A stretch of DNA of 64,000 bases from Paradesertivirga mongoliensis (GCF_024436395.1 NZ_JAFMZO010000001.1:504181-568180), one strand, 5' to 3'. Positions 17,512 through 26,748 are shown, numbered from the stretch's first letter. Notes: generated from the sequence alone by a model not told the origin. Numbers and translations: made by a program.

Positions 17512-17769
17512 ATGCCATTACTTAAGTTTTTAATTATAACAATCCTTGTACTGTGGCTTATCCGAATGATAGCCCGCTTATTACTACCCCTTTTATTTAA
17601 AAAAATGGTGAGTAAAGTCCAGGAACAGGTAAACAATCAATATCGTCAGCAAGAATCACCCCGCCGCCCGACGGGAAAATTAAGCGTAGACTATGTTCCG
17701 CCAAAAGATAAGGAAGCACGTGCCGCTGACAAAGCCGGCGACTTTATTGATTTCGAAGAGCTGAAATAG
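17512..17769 (+). CDS. DUF4834 small membrane protein
   Basis: An 85-residue protein with one N-terminal hydrophobic segment (residues 4-29, ending LLLPLLFK) and a charged cytoplasmic tail that ends GDFIDFEELK. The tail motif KLSVDYVPPKDKE and the final DF(I/V)DFEE are characteristic of the Bacteroidota DUF4834 family, whose function is unknown. In many genomes the family sits near the YfhO gene, as here. A -7-like CATATTTG precedes it (one mismatch). Confidence 0.85.
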   Translation: MPLLKFLIITILVLWLIRMIARLLLPLLFKKMVSKVQEQVNNQYRQQESPRRPTGKLSVDYVPPKDKEARAADKAGDFIDFEELK

Positions 17770-17852
17770 CGCTCTCGCCTATTATTTCCCAAAGAGTTGA
17801 ACGAAACTTAAGTCGCCTTCCTGTTGTAGACATGTTTATTCATTAGGATATT

Positions 17853-17895
17853 TGCAGGCATCTGCACATCTGCACATTTACGATTTTGCACATTT
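17853..17895. repeat. TGCACAT-type repeat, third locus relative of the 13.7-kb element
   Basis: TTGCAGGCATCTGCACATC, TGCACATTTA and TTTTGCACATTTA occur in a row before yfhO. The units resemble the arms of the inverted-repeat element at 13615-13796, but only one orientation is present here. Confidence 0.6.
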
Positions 17896-17915
17896 ATTAA
17901 TCCCATCCTTTTTCC

Positions 17916-17923
17916 TACTTTTG
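17916..17923 (+). promoter_or_regulatory. Candidate -7 element of yfhO
   Basis: TACTTTTG matches TAnnTTTG, 21 bases before the yfhO ATG. TTTA lies 19 bases upstream of it, a one-mismatch match to the -33 TTTG. Confidence 0.5.
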
Positions 17924-17944
17924 GTTTCTTCAAAATCGAAATAA

Positions 17945-20425
17945 ATGAATAATTGGTTCAAAAATAATGGTATTCACCTGGCTATCATCGGGATTTTTAT
18001 CGCTTTATGTTTTGCTTATTTTAGTCCGGTAATACAGGGTAAATCTTTATATCAAAATGATGTAAGGCAAGCTCAGGGCGGACAGAAAGAAATAATGGAT
18101 TACAGAGCCAAAGACGGCAAAGCTCCATTGTGGACCAATTCTATGTTCGGGGGGATGCCAGCCTATCAGATCTGGGCAGAATACCCCAGCAACGTTACCA
18201 GCTATATTATTTCCTTTTTCAAGACGATTTTCCCGACTCCGGTAGACACCGTATTGCTTTATCTGCTTGGGGCATATTTGCTGTTTTGTGTTTTGCGGAT
18301 ACATCCCTGGCTTGCCGCTGCAGGAGCCATCGCATTTGCATTCTCATCTTATAACTTCCAGATTCTTGAAGCAGGGCATAGTAATAAGGCCCTTGCAATA
18401 GCCTTTTTTGCCCCAATACTGGCGGGTATCATATTGACTTTACGCGGTAAATACTTGTTGGGTAGCCTTTTAACAGCTTTCTTTCTGGCACTGGAAATCA
18501 GGTCGAACCATATTCAAATGACCTATTACCTGTTTCTTGCCTTGTTAATACTTATTGGAATTGAGATTTATCATGCCGTTAAGGCAAAGACAACGACCGG
18601 CCTGTTCAAGTCGTTTGGATATCTGGCTGCTGCTGTAATCATCGCGGTAGGGGTTAATGCAGGCTCCTTGTGGACTACCTACGAATACGGCCAGGAAACC
18701 ACCCGAGGCAAGTCAAATCTCACAGCTGAAAATGCAAGTCAGCCCGCAGATGGCCTGGATAAAGAATACGCCTATGGCTGGAGTCAGGGCATCATGGAAA
18801 ATATTACCTTTTTGATTCCGAATGCTTATGGTGGCGCTTCGGGCGGCGAGCTGGATGAGAAATCGCACGTAGCTAAATTACTTGTTGAAAAAGGTATTGC
18901 CCCCGAACAAGCTGCCGGAGCGGCACGGGAAATGCCCACCTACTGGGGAGAAAAAGCTTTCACCTCGGGTCCATTCTATTTCGGAGCAATTGTCTTTTTT
19001 CTTTTTGTTGCTGGTCTGTTCATTGTTAAGAGCCGGATAAAGTGGTGGATCCTTTCTGCCTTTGTGCTAACGCTATTTCTATCCTTTGGAAAGAATTTTC
19101 CGCTTATTTCAGATTTGTTTTTCAACTATTTCCCTCTCTATAATAAATTCAGAGCGGTTGAATCGATTCTTGCGGTTACTGGCCTGTTGGTACCAATGCT
19201 AGCCATTCTTGCAGTCAAAGAAGCTGTGTCCGGCGAGCAGGATTCAAAAACCTTAATGAAAGGCCTAAAAACTGCTCTGTATATTACGGGTGGCATCATA
19301 CTGGTAGTGTTAATCATGCCAACCCTATTGCTTGATTTTAAAACTTCCAACCACGATGAGTACATCCAGCAATGGGTACAACGGGTAGGCGACCAGGGTC
19401 TTGCTACCGAAATTGTGAATGCTTTAGTAAAAGACAGAATTAGCATGGCCCGTGCAGATGCATTCCGCTCACTCATATTTGTTCTTATCGGAGCTGGCTT
19501 ATTATGGGCTCTGATCCAAAAGAAAATTACGGCGCAGCTTGCTTTTATGCTTTTTGCCGGAACAATATTGGTAGACATGTGGACTGTTGACCGTCGTTAC
19601 TTAAGCAACGAGAACTTTACCGATAACCAGCAAATACAGGAGCCGTTCAGGGCTCGCCAGGTTGATGAACTGATTAAAAGGGATCCGACTTTAGGATACC
19701 GGGTATTCGATCTTACCACAAATCCATTTTTAAGTGTTGATGCTTCGTATTTCCACCATAGTTTGGGTGGTTATCATGCAGCTAAGCTTAAAAGATATCA
19801 GGAACTGCTTGATAAACAATTCAGCGCTTCTATAAATGAAGATGTTCTGGACATGCTTAATACCAAGTACGTGATCACCAGATCTGAAGACGGCCAGTCT
19901 GAGCGGATACAGAACCGCGAGACTGCGGCAGGTCCGGCCTGGTTTGTACCAGGCATCAGATGGGCAAAAACTGACGATGAAGAAATGGCCGGATTAAACA
20001 GCTTCGATCCTAAAAAAGAAGCTATCATCCATGAAGAATTTAAATCGCTGATTGATGCGAAAAAAGTGGGCGTACCGGTAAATGCCGATATCAAATTGAT
20101 TAACTATCACCCCGACCATTTAACATACGAGTATTCGGCCGCAAATGACGTGATAGCGGTGTTCTCAGAAATCTGGTACGATAAAGGCTGGAACACGTAT
20201 GTAGATGGCGAAAAGATCCCGCACTTCAGAGCGAACTACGTTCTTCGGGCGGCTCAGTTGCCAGGCGGCAACCACAAAGTGGAGTTTAAATTTGAACCGA
20301 CATCCTATTATACAGGAGAGACCATTTCGTTGATCTGTTCGATATTACTAATAGCAGGATTGGCTTTTGCGATATTTGTGGAGGTGAGGGGAAAGAGGAA
20401 TACGGAACTGGCTCCGAATACGTAA
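17945..20425 (+). CDS. YfhO family membrane protein
   Basis: An 826-residue polytopic protein of the YfhO family, similar to GT-C type mannosyl/glucosyltransferases such as the enzymes modifying teichoic or surface glycans. A membrane segment at residues ~8-27 is followed by a lumenal loop with NDVRQAQGGQKEIMDYRAK and GGMPAYQIWAEYP, the acidic first loop typical of GT-C folds. About a dozen further helices follow, then a soluble C-terminal beta domain (ENFTDNQQIQEPFRARQVDE to VDGEKIPHFRANYVLRA) and a last hydrophobic segment (LICSILLIAGLAFAIFVEV). The substrate is unknown. A bidirectional terminator follows. Confidence 0.85.
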   Translation: MNNWFKNNGIHLAIIGIFIALCFAYFSPVIQGKSLYQNDVRQAQGGQKEIMDYRAKDGKAPLWTNSMFGGMPAYQIWAEYPSNVTSYIISFFKTIFPTPVDTVLLYLLGAYLLFCVLRIHPWLAAAGAIAFAFSSYNFQILEAGHSNKALAIAFFAPILAGIILTLRGKYLLGSLLTAFFLALEIRSNHIQMTYYLFLALLILIGIEIYHAVKAKTTTGLFKSFGYLAAAVIIAVGVNAGSLWTTYEYGQETTRGKSNLTAENASQPADGLDKEYAYGWSQGIMENITFLIPNAYGGASGGELDEKSHVAKLLVEKGIAPEQAAGAAREMPTYWGEKAFTSGPFYFGAIVFFLFVAGLFIVKSRIKWWILSAFVLTLFLSFGKNFPLISDLFFNYFPLYNKFRAVESILAVTGLLVPMLAILAVKEAVSGEQDSKTLMKGLKTALYITGGIILVVLIMPTLLLDFKTSNHDEYIQQWVQRVGDQGLATEIVNALVKDRISMARADAFRSLIFVLIGAGLLWALIQKKITAQLAFMLFAGTILVDMWTVDRRYLSNENFTDNQQIQEPFRARQVDELIKRDPTLGYRVFDLTTNPFLSVDASYFHHSLGGYHAAKLKRYQELLDKQFSASINEDVLDMLNTKYVITRSEDGQSERIQNRETAAGPAWFVPGIRWAKTDDEEMAGLNSFDPKKEAIIHEEFKSLIDAKKVGVPVNADIKLINYHPDHLTYEYSAANDVIAVFSEIWYDKGWNTYVDGEKIPHFRANYVLRAAQLPGGNHKVEFKFEPTSYYTGETISLICSILLIAGLAFAIFVEVRGKRNTELAPNT

Positions 20426-20446
20426 ATCCGAGCTCCATATAAAAAA

Positions 20447-20480
20447 CAAAAAGCCCAGGATTGGCATCCTGGGCTTTTTG
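20447..20480 (+). terminator. Bidirectional terminator between yfhO and the LamG gene
   Basis: A perfect 14-bp stem (20447-20460 with 20467-20480, core AGCCCAGGA/TCCTGGGCT) has a six-base loop and T-rich sequence on both strands, so it can end both converging transcripts. Confidence 0.92.
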
Positions 20481-20495
20481 TTTTTTTGTTTATTA

Positions 20496-21926
20496 TCACT
20501 CTTCTCCAGGAGCACAACCGCCGGATGTACTACTGTAAAACTGTTTGATTTCCTGGGAACTTAAAGCCCTGCCATATATTCGGAGATCATCCATAGCACC
20601 TTTGTAATAATACATGTTCGTGGGTTGATCTTTACCGATGTAAAGCATTGCAGATATATTCCCATTAGGACTTAATATACCATTTGATGTATTGTTAAGT
20701 TCTCCGTCGATGTACAAGCTGAGAGTTTGCGCGGATTTATTATATACACCTGTTACCATATGCCATTGGTTAAGGGTAACAACTGTAGTGCCCACTGCAT
20801 TGTTACTTCCGCCCCCCGGGCCATAAAACAAAGGCCCGGTAGCAGGGCTTGCATAACCACAAACACTCCAGCCCCAACCGTTATTTAGACCCGTAATATG
20901 CTTGCTTAATATATTCGATCCATATGAAACATTGTAAGCATCCATTTTGACCCAACCATTTAAAGTGAAATCTGTGTTGTTTAAACGGAGCTTCATGTTA
21001 TCCGCTACCGATGCATAACTACTTATACCATCAAAATATAAAGCACCCCCAGCTCTGCAAAAACGGTCGGCTGTAGGAGACAAATTATGGAGACTTGCAG
21101 TATTGCCATTATTGGAGTGGTCTTTACCATCACCATCAAAAGGCCAGTAAGCAATTAACTCATTAGACTGCGGTTTGCTTGCATCATGAAGTTCCTTTAT
21201 CCCAGTGCTGCTTATCGCTTTCGAATAAATACTTATATCGTCTAAAGCTCCCTTAAAATGGTATTTGTTTGTAGGCTCATCCTTACCGATAAATAAGGAG
21301 GCAGAAATAGCCGCGTTAGGACTGGCTATTCCACTAACTACATTATCCAGTATCCCATCCAGGTATATACTTAGTTCTTGGGTGGACAGCCTATATACCG
21401 CAGAAACCATATGCCAGTCATTGAGACTTACCACCTTTTTTCCAACCGCATTAACGCTTCCTCCGCCGGGTCCGTAGAATCCAGGTCCGGTGGCAGGACT
21501 AGCATATCCGCAAACACTCCAGCCCCATCCATTATTTGCACCTGTTATGTGCTTGCTTAGGATATTTGATCCGAATGACGAGTCATAAGCGTCTAATTTT
21601 ATCCATGCATTTAATGTGAAATCAGTGTTACTCAGACGAAGCACCTTGCTATCGGATATTGAAGCATAACTGTCTGTGCCATTAAAGTACAATGCCTTGC
21701 CAGGCTGTCCAAATCTATTCGCGGTAGGCGTTAGATTATTAAGACTTACATGATGTTTATAAATTGAAGTGTCTGTGCCGTTGCCATCGAATGCCCAGTA
21801 GGCTATCAAGTCTGAGGGCGTTTGATCGGAGTCATCCGTGGCGTCCGATTTGTCACAAGAACTAAAAGAGCTTAAAAGTAAGCCGCCAAATAACAAGTAG
21901 AAGAGGTGTGATAGTGATTTGTTCAT
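20496..21926 (-). CDS. Lipoprotein with two tandem LamG domains
   Basis: A 476-residue surface lipoprotein. The signal peptide ends in SSFSSC (lipid attachment Cys24) and is followed by an acidic linker (DATDDSDQTPSD). Two copies of a ~217-residue concanavalin-like LamG/jellyroll unit follow, starting LIAYW at about residues 40 and 257. They share SNILSKHITG and NNGWGWSVCGYASPATGP almost word for word, so the duplication is fairly recent at the DNA level too. LamG domains bind glycans or other surface ligands; the ligand here is unknown. It ends GGCAPGEE. No ATG-proximal -7 element was seen. Confidence 0.9.
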   Translation of the reverse strand: MNKSLSHLFYLLFGGLLLSSFSSCDKSDATDDSDQTPSDLIAYWAFDGNGTDTSIYKHHVSLNNLTPTANRFGQPGKALYFNGTDSYASISDSKVLRLSNTDFTLNAWIKLDAYDSSFGSNILSKHITGANNGWGWSVCGYASPATGPGFYGPGGGSVNAVGKKVVSLNDWHMVSAVYRLSTQELSIYLDGILDNVVSGIASPNAAISASLFIGKDEPTNKYHFKGALDDISIYSKAISSTGIKELHDASKPQSNELIAYWPFDGDGKDHSNNGNTASLHNLSPTADRFCRAGGALYFDGISSYASVADNMKLRLNNTDFTLNGWVKMDAYNVSYGSNILSKHITGLNNGWGWSVCGYASPATGPLFYGPGGGSNNAVGTTVVTLNQWHMVTGVYNKSAQTLSLYIDGELNNTSNGILSPNGNISAMLYIGKDQPTNMYYYKGAMDDLRIYGRALSSQEIKQFYSSTSGGCAPGEE

Positions 21927-22007
21927 GTAAGGTTTATGTTTGATTGTTCAGGTCCTGTTACAGGATTTATTTTGAAAAAGTTCAACAAATTAACAAAAAA
22001 TATAATG

Positions 22008-24035
22008 TTAATCGTTTGTCCGCCTGTTTTTTAGGTAATAGGAAACCAACCTTATCGAAATTATAAAATGATTGAAAAGGTTAGGCACAACGCCGTAATA
22101 CTTCGAAAAAATCTCAAATCGTTCCTTTAGACTTTGGCGGTGTTTCTTTTTGGACATCCCACCAACCAGATATTTAGCGACATATTGCTTTGTATTCACT
22201 ACTTTTTTCGAACGCCTCAACGCATTCAGGATCCATTCAATATCAGCACTTAATTTGTAATTGGTATTGTAAACTGACGTGATAGCCCGTCGGATATAAA
22301 TCGCCTGGTGGCTGACGCTCATGCCGTATTTAAAGCTTGACAGGCTTAACGTTTCGGGGGCTTTATGCCTTCTCTGGCCCAGACTTCTCCAGTTTTCATT
22401 ATACATTTCGGTCTCACCGTAATATATATCTGCATTTTTCCCAGACGCGAAAACGGCTTCCACGGTGCTCTCATCAAATATCTCATCTCCTGAGTTCATA
22501 AAAAGTACATAATCGCCGGTGGCCAGCGCCAGTCCTTTATTCATCGCGTCATAGATCCCATTATCTCTTTCTGAAATTAATTTCGCAATCCTGCTCTCAT
22601 ATTTCCGGATAACTTCTAAAGTGCCGTCAGTAGAGCCGCCGTCAATAATTATATACTCTATGAAGGGGTACGTTTGATTAAGTACGGATAGGATAGTCCG
22701 CTGTATATCCTTTACGTTGTTATACACCACGGTTATAACAGATAGGCTGGGATTCTTTAGAGAAGGGTTTTCACCTTGGTTCAAAAGTTCTTTATACAGA
22801 CTAATGTGTTGATCAGCAATTACCTGCTCCGAAAACTTTTCGACTACAGTTTGTCTGGCGGCTAATTCAAGTTCCTTAGGTTCCGTGTGATTGAAAATCC
22901 AGGCAATTCCATTAGCAAAGTCATCGGCAGACTTATAGGATGCCAGGTAACCATTCTCCTGGTGCTTTACCATATCAGGTATTCCACCGGTTGTGAAAGC
23001 AACTACCGGGGTTCCGCAGGCGAGGCTTTCCATCACCGTATTCGGGAGATTGTCTTCAAGAGATGGGGTGAGAAACACATCGGCTGCACTATAACAAACT
23101 GCCAGCTTTTCGTCGTTTGAGATAGTTCCCAGAAAAGTAGTTTTGAAAGGAAAATCCGGAACGTTCTTTTCATCTCTATTACCAAAAACAATCAGTTCTG
23201 CTTTATCAGGATCAATAAGATTCCTGGCGATCAGTATCTCAAGCGCTTCGATAAGGAAAGGTGTTCCTTTATGTAAATCTTTACGGGATGGCATAAAGCC
23301 GCTAAGCATAATAAACTTATCCGCATTCAGGCCCAGATATTCCTTTGAGGAGCTTTTCGACGAAGGGAAAAAGACATCTGTTTCCAAAGTATTGGGAATT
23401 ACATGAACATCAGAAGTACCCAACAACTTACTTCGGTGTACGGAAGTTCCCATCCATTTACTTGGAGCCACCACAGAAAACTTTAGTTGCTCGTAGACCT
23501 TATTTTTAGCCAGCCAAATTTTATGGGAGAGATCATTTGCATGTGATTTCTTTAACAAAGGGCAGTTGCCGCACTCATTCTCAAAATGATTACAACTGTA
23601 TCGTACATGACAACCGCCGGTAAACGCATTGCTGTCGTGAAACGTCCATACTATAGGTTTATTCAGTTTCGCGAGTTTCGCCAGATCTCTGGGACGAAGA
23701 AAGCCGTGGTTTACCCAATGAATATGAATAATGTCGGCTTTTAAAAGAGCCGGATGATTGGATATATCCCTCCCCCAGAGAGGTACGGAAAACGGAATTT
23801 TGAGCTTTTTTGCGAAGGCAGACGACACAAAACGTTCGAACAAGATCCCAAAGGTGGTTAATGCTCTATTGACAATGCCCTCTGAGAAATTTTTTATTTG
23901 TGGATTGTTACCAAATTTATAATTAGCCCAAACTTCAGACTGGACACCCTGTTGCGACAGTGCCTTATCTAAGCGCAGGCAAGCTCTGCCTGCACCGCCA
24001 TTCCCATCATACGTATTTAGATGTACAACTTTCAA
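22008..24035 (-). CDS. GT4-GT2 fusion glycosyltransferase
   Basis: Two glycosyltransferases in one chain. Numbered from the upstream TTG 24044, residues ~4-424 are a GT-B family 4 enzyme with GGAGRACLRL, a Cys cluster (GGCHVRYSC, NECGNCPLL), GFMPSRKDLHKGT and EDNLPNTVMESLACGTPVV. Residues ~431-678 are a GT-A family 2 enzyme with SVITVVYNN, IIDGGSTDGT, NSGDEIF and a C-terminal amphipathic region. It would add two sugars in sequence during surface-glycan assembly. No ATG exists at the start. TTG 24035 gives MKVVHLNTYDG, and the farther TTG (24044) overlaps the -7 element TATTTTTG at 24042-24049. The gene lies divergent from a methyltransferase gene. Confidence 0.9.
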   Translation of the reverse strand: MKVVHLNTYDGNGGAGRACLRLDKALSQQGVQSEVWANYKFGNNPQIKNFSEGIVNRALTTFGILFERFVSSAFAKKLKIPFSVPLWGRDISNHPALLKADIIHIHWVNHGFLRPRDLAKLAKLNKPIVWTFHDSNAFTGGCHVRYSCNHFENECGNCPLLKKSHANDLSHKIWLAKNKVYEQLKFSVVAPSKWMGTSVHRSKLLGTSDVHVIPNTLETDVFFPSSKSSSKEYLGLNADKFIMLSGFMPSRKDLHKGTPFLIEALEILIARNLIDPDKAELIVFGNRDEKNVPDFPFKTTFLGTISNDEKLAVCYSAADVFLTPSLEDNLPNTVMESLACGTPVVAFTTGGIPDMVKHQENGYLASYKSADDFANGIAWIFNHTEPKELELAARQTVVEKFSEQVIADQHISLYKELLNQGENPSLKNPSLSVITVVYNNVKDIQRTILSVLNQTYPFIEYIIIDGGSTDGTLEVIRKYESRIAKLISERDNGIYDAMNKGLALATGDYVLFMNSGDEIFDESTVEAVFASGKNADIYYGETEMYNENWRSLGQRRHKAPETLSLSSFKYGMSVSHQAIYIRRAITSVYNTNYKLSADIEWILNALRRSKKVVNTKQYVAKYLVGGMSKKKHRQSLKERFEIFSKYYGVVPNLFNHFIISIRLVSYYLKNRRTND

Positions 24036-24041
24036 ACTTGT

Positions 24042-24049
24042 CAAAAATA
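24042..24049 (-). promoter_or_regulatory. Candidate -7 element of the GT4-GT2 gene
   Basis: TATTTTTG on the minus strand is followed after six bases by the TTG start codon at 24035, again predicting a leaderless transcript. A second -7 element for the opposite gene is 53 bases away. Confidence 0.45.
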
Positions 24050-24101
24050 CAAATAAGGACGGAAGCCGTCATCCTTAATCCGCGTAATCACATTTTTTAA
24101 A

Positions 24102-24109
24102 TACTTTTG
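24102..24109 (+). promoter_or_regulatory. Candidate -7 element of the methyltransferase gene
   Basis: TACTTTTG ends 18 bases before ATG 24128. The TTG at 24107 that could serve as an alternative start is part of this element. Confidence 0.45.
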
Positions 24110-24127
24110 ACAAAAATTCAGATTTAC

Positions 24128-25069
24128 ATGGCAGTGATAAGCCCGTTAACGCAGAAAGATAATACCGAACTTATTGAAGAAATAAAAACGTCTGATCTGG
24201 TTCGTCTCTATAAAAAGCTGGGGTTCTCTGAACTGAAAGAACTTAAACCCCATGAGACTATCGGCTTATACCGCTGCCTTGACACCGATCTCCGGTTCTT
24301 CTTTCCGCAGGCAACCGGCGAGGCAGAATTTTATGAAACACTGCAAACTTATGATTGGTACTATCTTGAAGGAAAAAGCGAATACCTGTATGCGGAATCA
24401 CTCATCAATAAAGGAGACAAAGTTTTAGATGTAGGTTGTGGCAGAGGCCAGTTTGGGTCACAACTCTCGTCAAAAGCAGATTTCACCGGCCTGGAATTTA
24501 ATGGTGAGGCTATAAAAAAAGCCCAAATCGCCGGATTGAATGTAATTAAACAATCTATTGAAGAACACGCTGTTGAAAATGAAGGCAGATACGATGTCGT
24601 TACATCTTTCCAGGTTCTTGAGCATATAGGCAATAGCAGAGATTTTATTCGGGCTAGCTTAAGCGCTGTTAAGCCGGGCGGCAAGCTGGTAGTGTCTGTG
24701 CCGAGCTATGATTCCCTGGTATCCGTTCAGTTAAATAACACATTGAACTTACCTCCTCACCACATGAGCTGGTGGTCTGACACAGCCCTGGAGAGCCTGG
24801 CTGACCTATTCAATATGGAATTAATCGCCATTCATCATGAGGAATTAGATACCGCTCATAAACAGTGGTATAGCTTTTTGTTGATTGCTGAGGTCTTAAA
24901 AAAGATGCTAGGCTTTAAATCGAGCAGAAAAGTGATTGATACCTCACTTTCTCTGAAACTAATACACGGAGTTGCTAAAGTTTTAAGCCCATTGTTAGCC
25001 AAGGGGTTGATTGACAAACGAATGACGCCTTATGGTCATTCGGTTACAGCGGTGTACCGGAAGAAGTAA
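24128..25069 (+). CDS. Class I SAM-dependent methyltransferase
   Basis: A 313-residue methyltransferase of the Methyltransf_11/UbiE type. A helical N-terminal cap (SDLVRLYKKLGFSELKEL) precedes the Rossmann domain. Motif I is KVLDVGCGRGQFGSQL (near residue 105), followed by FTGLEFNGEAI and VTSFQVLEHIGN. The C-terminal part ends in helices that fit glycan or lipid acceptors. It lies in the glycan island, so methylation of a sugar or of an intermediate is the likely job, but the acceptor is unknown. Its stop codon directly abuts the stop of the next minus-strand gene. Confidence 0.88.
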   Translation: MAVISPLTQKDNTELIEEIKTSDLVRLYKKLGFSELKELKPHETIGLYRCLDTDLRFFFPQATGEAEFYETLQTYDWYYLEGKSEYLYAESLINKGDKVLDVGCGRGQFGSQLSSKADFTGLEFNGEAIKKAQIAGLNVIKQSIEEHAVENEGRYDVVTSFQVLEHIGNSRDFIRASLSAVKPGGKLVVSVPSYDSLVSVQLNNTLNLPPHHMSWWSDTALESLADLFNMELIAIHHEELDTAHKQWYSFLLIAEVLKKMLGFKSSRKVIDTSLSLKLIHGVAKVLSPLLAKGLIDKRMTPYGHSVTAVYRKK

Positions 25070-25978
25070 TTACCTGTTAAAATTAGAAAGTAACTGATTG
25101 AGATAACGCGCACCTCTCTGGAATAGAGTGCCCTTTCGGTTGTTAAGGAAGGTCTTCACAATCTCGAACGCTTTTTTATCCTCCTGTATCATTGTTGGAA
25201 ACTGTGTTACAGGACTGCGATTCACTGTTACCTTATAAATATCATTAATGCCGGAGTGTACGCCTGTTCCATCGTGCCCGATATTATCTATCAGGGATTT
25301 TGAAGGATAGAGACTTAGTCCCTTTTTTAGAAACACCGAGGCATACCAGCGAATGGCCCAGGAATTATTCTTCCCGGCTTTAAAATGACGCATGTGCTTC
25401 CAGTAATTCATCGCCCCCTCCATCTCAAACTCGTATTTAGCCCTTGAATCAAATTGGTTCATCAACCTATCGATATCAGGCTCGAAAGCCTTCCATGCCC
25501 GATCCCAGGTTGCCCATCCCCAACTGCTGGTAGACCGCAGAAAGAACGTTTCAGGAAGATCTTCATCGTTCAGCGGATACATATATGCGCCAATGTGCAT
25601 TACTTTTTCTTCGTTCTCGTAGCGCTGAAGAGCCGCGTTAAAGTATTGGAGCGTGTAAGGTGAAGAGATTAAGTCGTCTTCAAATACAACGACTTTTCCG
25701 TATTTATTACAAAGCTTGGTAACCCCGGTGATGATGGAGTTTGCGAGGCCCAAATTCTGTTCACTATGAATAATCTCCACCGACTTAAAGCCCTGAATGC
25801 CCTTTATTAATTCCCTTACCTCTGCCACCGCAACTTCATGTCCGGGCTTCGCTCCATCTGAGAAAATAAATAAGCGCGATTCGTCTGCCAGCAGATTTTG
25901 TTGGAGAAATTTCAATGTCCTTCGGGTATGCTCTGGTCTGTTATAAACGAATAATGCAATTGGAGCGAAATTCTGCAT
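25070..25978 (-). CDS. GNT-I-like glycosyltransferase family 2 protein
   Basis: A 302-residue GT-A enzyme resembling the bacterial relatives of N-acetylglucosaminyltransferase I. The N-terminus APIALFVYNRPEHTRRTLKFL, SEQNLGLANSI and the acidic metal motif VVFEDDL (about residue 95-101) are clear, followed by STSSWGWATWDRAWKAFE and DGTGVHSG. The acceptor and donor are unknown. It is divergent in composition from housekeeping neighbours and faces the methyltransferase tail-to-tail without spacing. Confidence 0.85.
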   Translation of the reverse strand: MQNFAPIALFVYNRPEHTRRTLKFLQQNLLADESRLFIFSDGAKPGHEVAVAEVRELIKGIQGFKSVEIIHSEQNLGLANSIITGVTKLCNKYGKVVVFEDDLISSPYTLQYFNAALQRYENEEKVMHIGAYMYPLNDEDLPETFFLRSTSSWGWATWDRAWKAFEPDIDRLMNQFDSRAKYEFEMEGAMNYWKHMRHFKAGKNNSWAIRWYASVFLKKGLSLYPSKSLIDNIGHDGTGVHSGINDIYKVTVNRSPVTQFPTMIQEDKKAFEIVKTFLNNRKGTLFQRGARYLNQLLSNFNR

Positions 25979-26019
25979 TGGTATTACTTCTTAAACAGTC
26001 TGCTGAAAATTTATCGGGC

Positions 26020-26742
26020 CTATAACGCTTCGTAATAATATCTTAACTCAGAAGCATCCTTTAAGTTTAGAAGTTCTTTTCGATTCTGGTCTAAGTCGCT
26101 ATAGTTCAGATTTTGAATTTCTTCCATAGAGAAAGAAAGCATTTCCTCAGCCTTGTCTTTAGAAATGTAGCCAATACCATAATCGCAATTGAACACAGCA
26201 ATCTTTAAGTCGTCTCTTCTCGAACGTAGTTCTACGACAGCTTTCCATACATCACCATTCCATTCTCCGGTCCAACCAAGAGGAGGGTTTTTTCTGATTT
26301 CAATTGGCGAATAGCCACGAGTTGCCGCTGCTTCGGAAGCTGGATTGCAATCGTGCATTAAAATCACCCCACCCGGATTCAAAAACTTCAAGGCATTTTC
26401 GACGTCGATCACCACTTGCTCGTAAAGGTGCAAACCGTCGATAAATATTACATCAATTCCACCGATCTCTTTTAAATAGTCGGAGTGCTTAAGAAAAAAC
26501 TCGTCACTAGTAACTTCAAAAAACTTATTTTTAAAATTCGCTGTATTACTTAAATAAGCCTTGATTTTTTTTGAGGGCTTAATAATAAAATTTGGGTCTA
26601 CAGCTACCTTTTTATCCGCCTTTATCTTGAAAAAGCACAACCCGGTTTGAACACCGATTTCTACGTAGTTAACCGATGACTTCTTTTTCTTTATTCTGTC
26701 AATACAAGCTTGTATTATGTGATATCTTTTTACTTCTTCCAT
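26020..26742 (-). CDS. Class I SAM methyltransferase (Methyltransf_24 type)
   Basis: A 240-residue methyltransferase resembling the Methyltransf_24 family, with YVEIGVQTGLCFFKI as motif I, IDVIFIDGLHLYEQVVIDVENA and GGVILMHDCNPASEAAATRG. The His-Asp-Cys in HDCNP suggests metal-assisted catalysis as in catechol-O-methyltransferase-like or sugar O-methyltransferase enzymes. It begins seven bases downstream of the next gene's stop region and shares its direction, so it probably forms an operon with the GT2 gene. The AT content is visibly higher than in housekeeping genes. Confidence 0.85.
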   Translation of the reverse strand: MEEVKRYHIIQACIDRIKKKKSSVNYVEIGVQTGLCFFKIKADKKVAVDPNFIIKPSKKIKAYLSNTANFKNKFFEVTSDEFFLKHSDYLKEIGGIDVIFIDGLHLYEQVVIDVENALKFLNPGGVILMHDCNPASEAAATRGYSPIEIRKNPPLGWTGEWNGDVWKAVVELRSRRDDLKIAVFNCDYGIGYISKDKAEEMLSFSMEEIQNLNYSDLDQNRKELLNLKDASELRYYYEAL

Positions 26743-26748
26743 TATTTA

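Noticed and set aside
20496..21926. Tandem nucleotide repeat or phage tail gene
   Set aside because: The repeat is two protein domains of 217 residues in a clear lipoprotein, not an array or phage gene.
24107..24127. TTG start of the methyltransferase gene
   Set aside because: This TTG is part of the predicted -7 element TACTTTTG; ATG 24128 is preferred.
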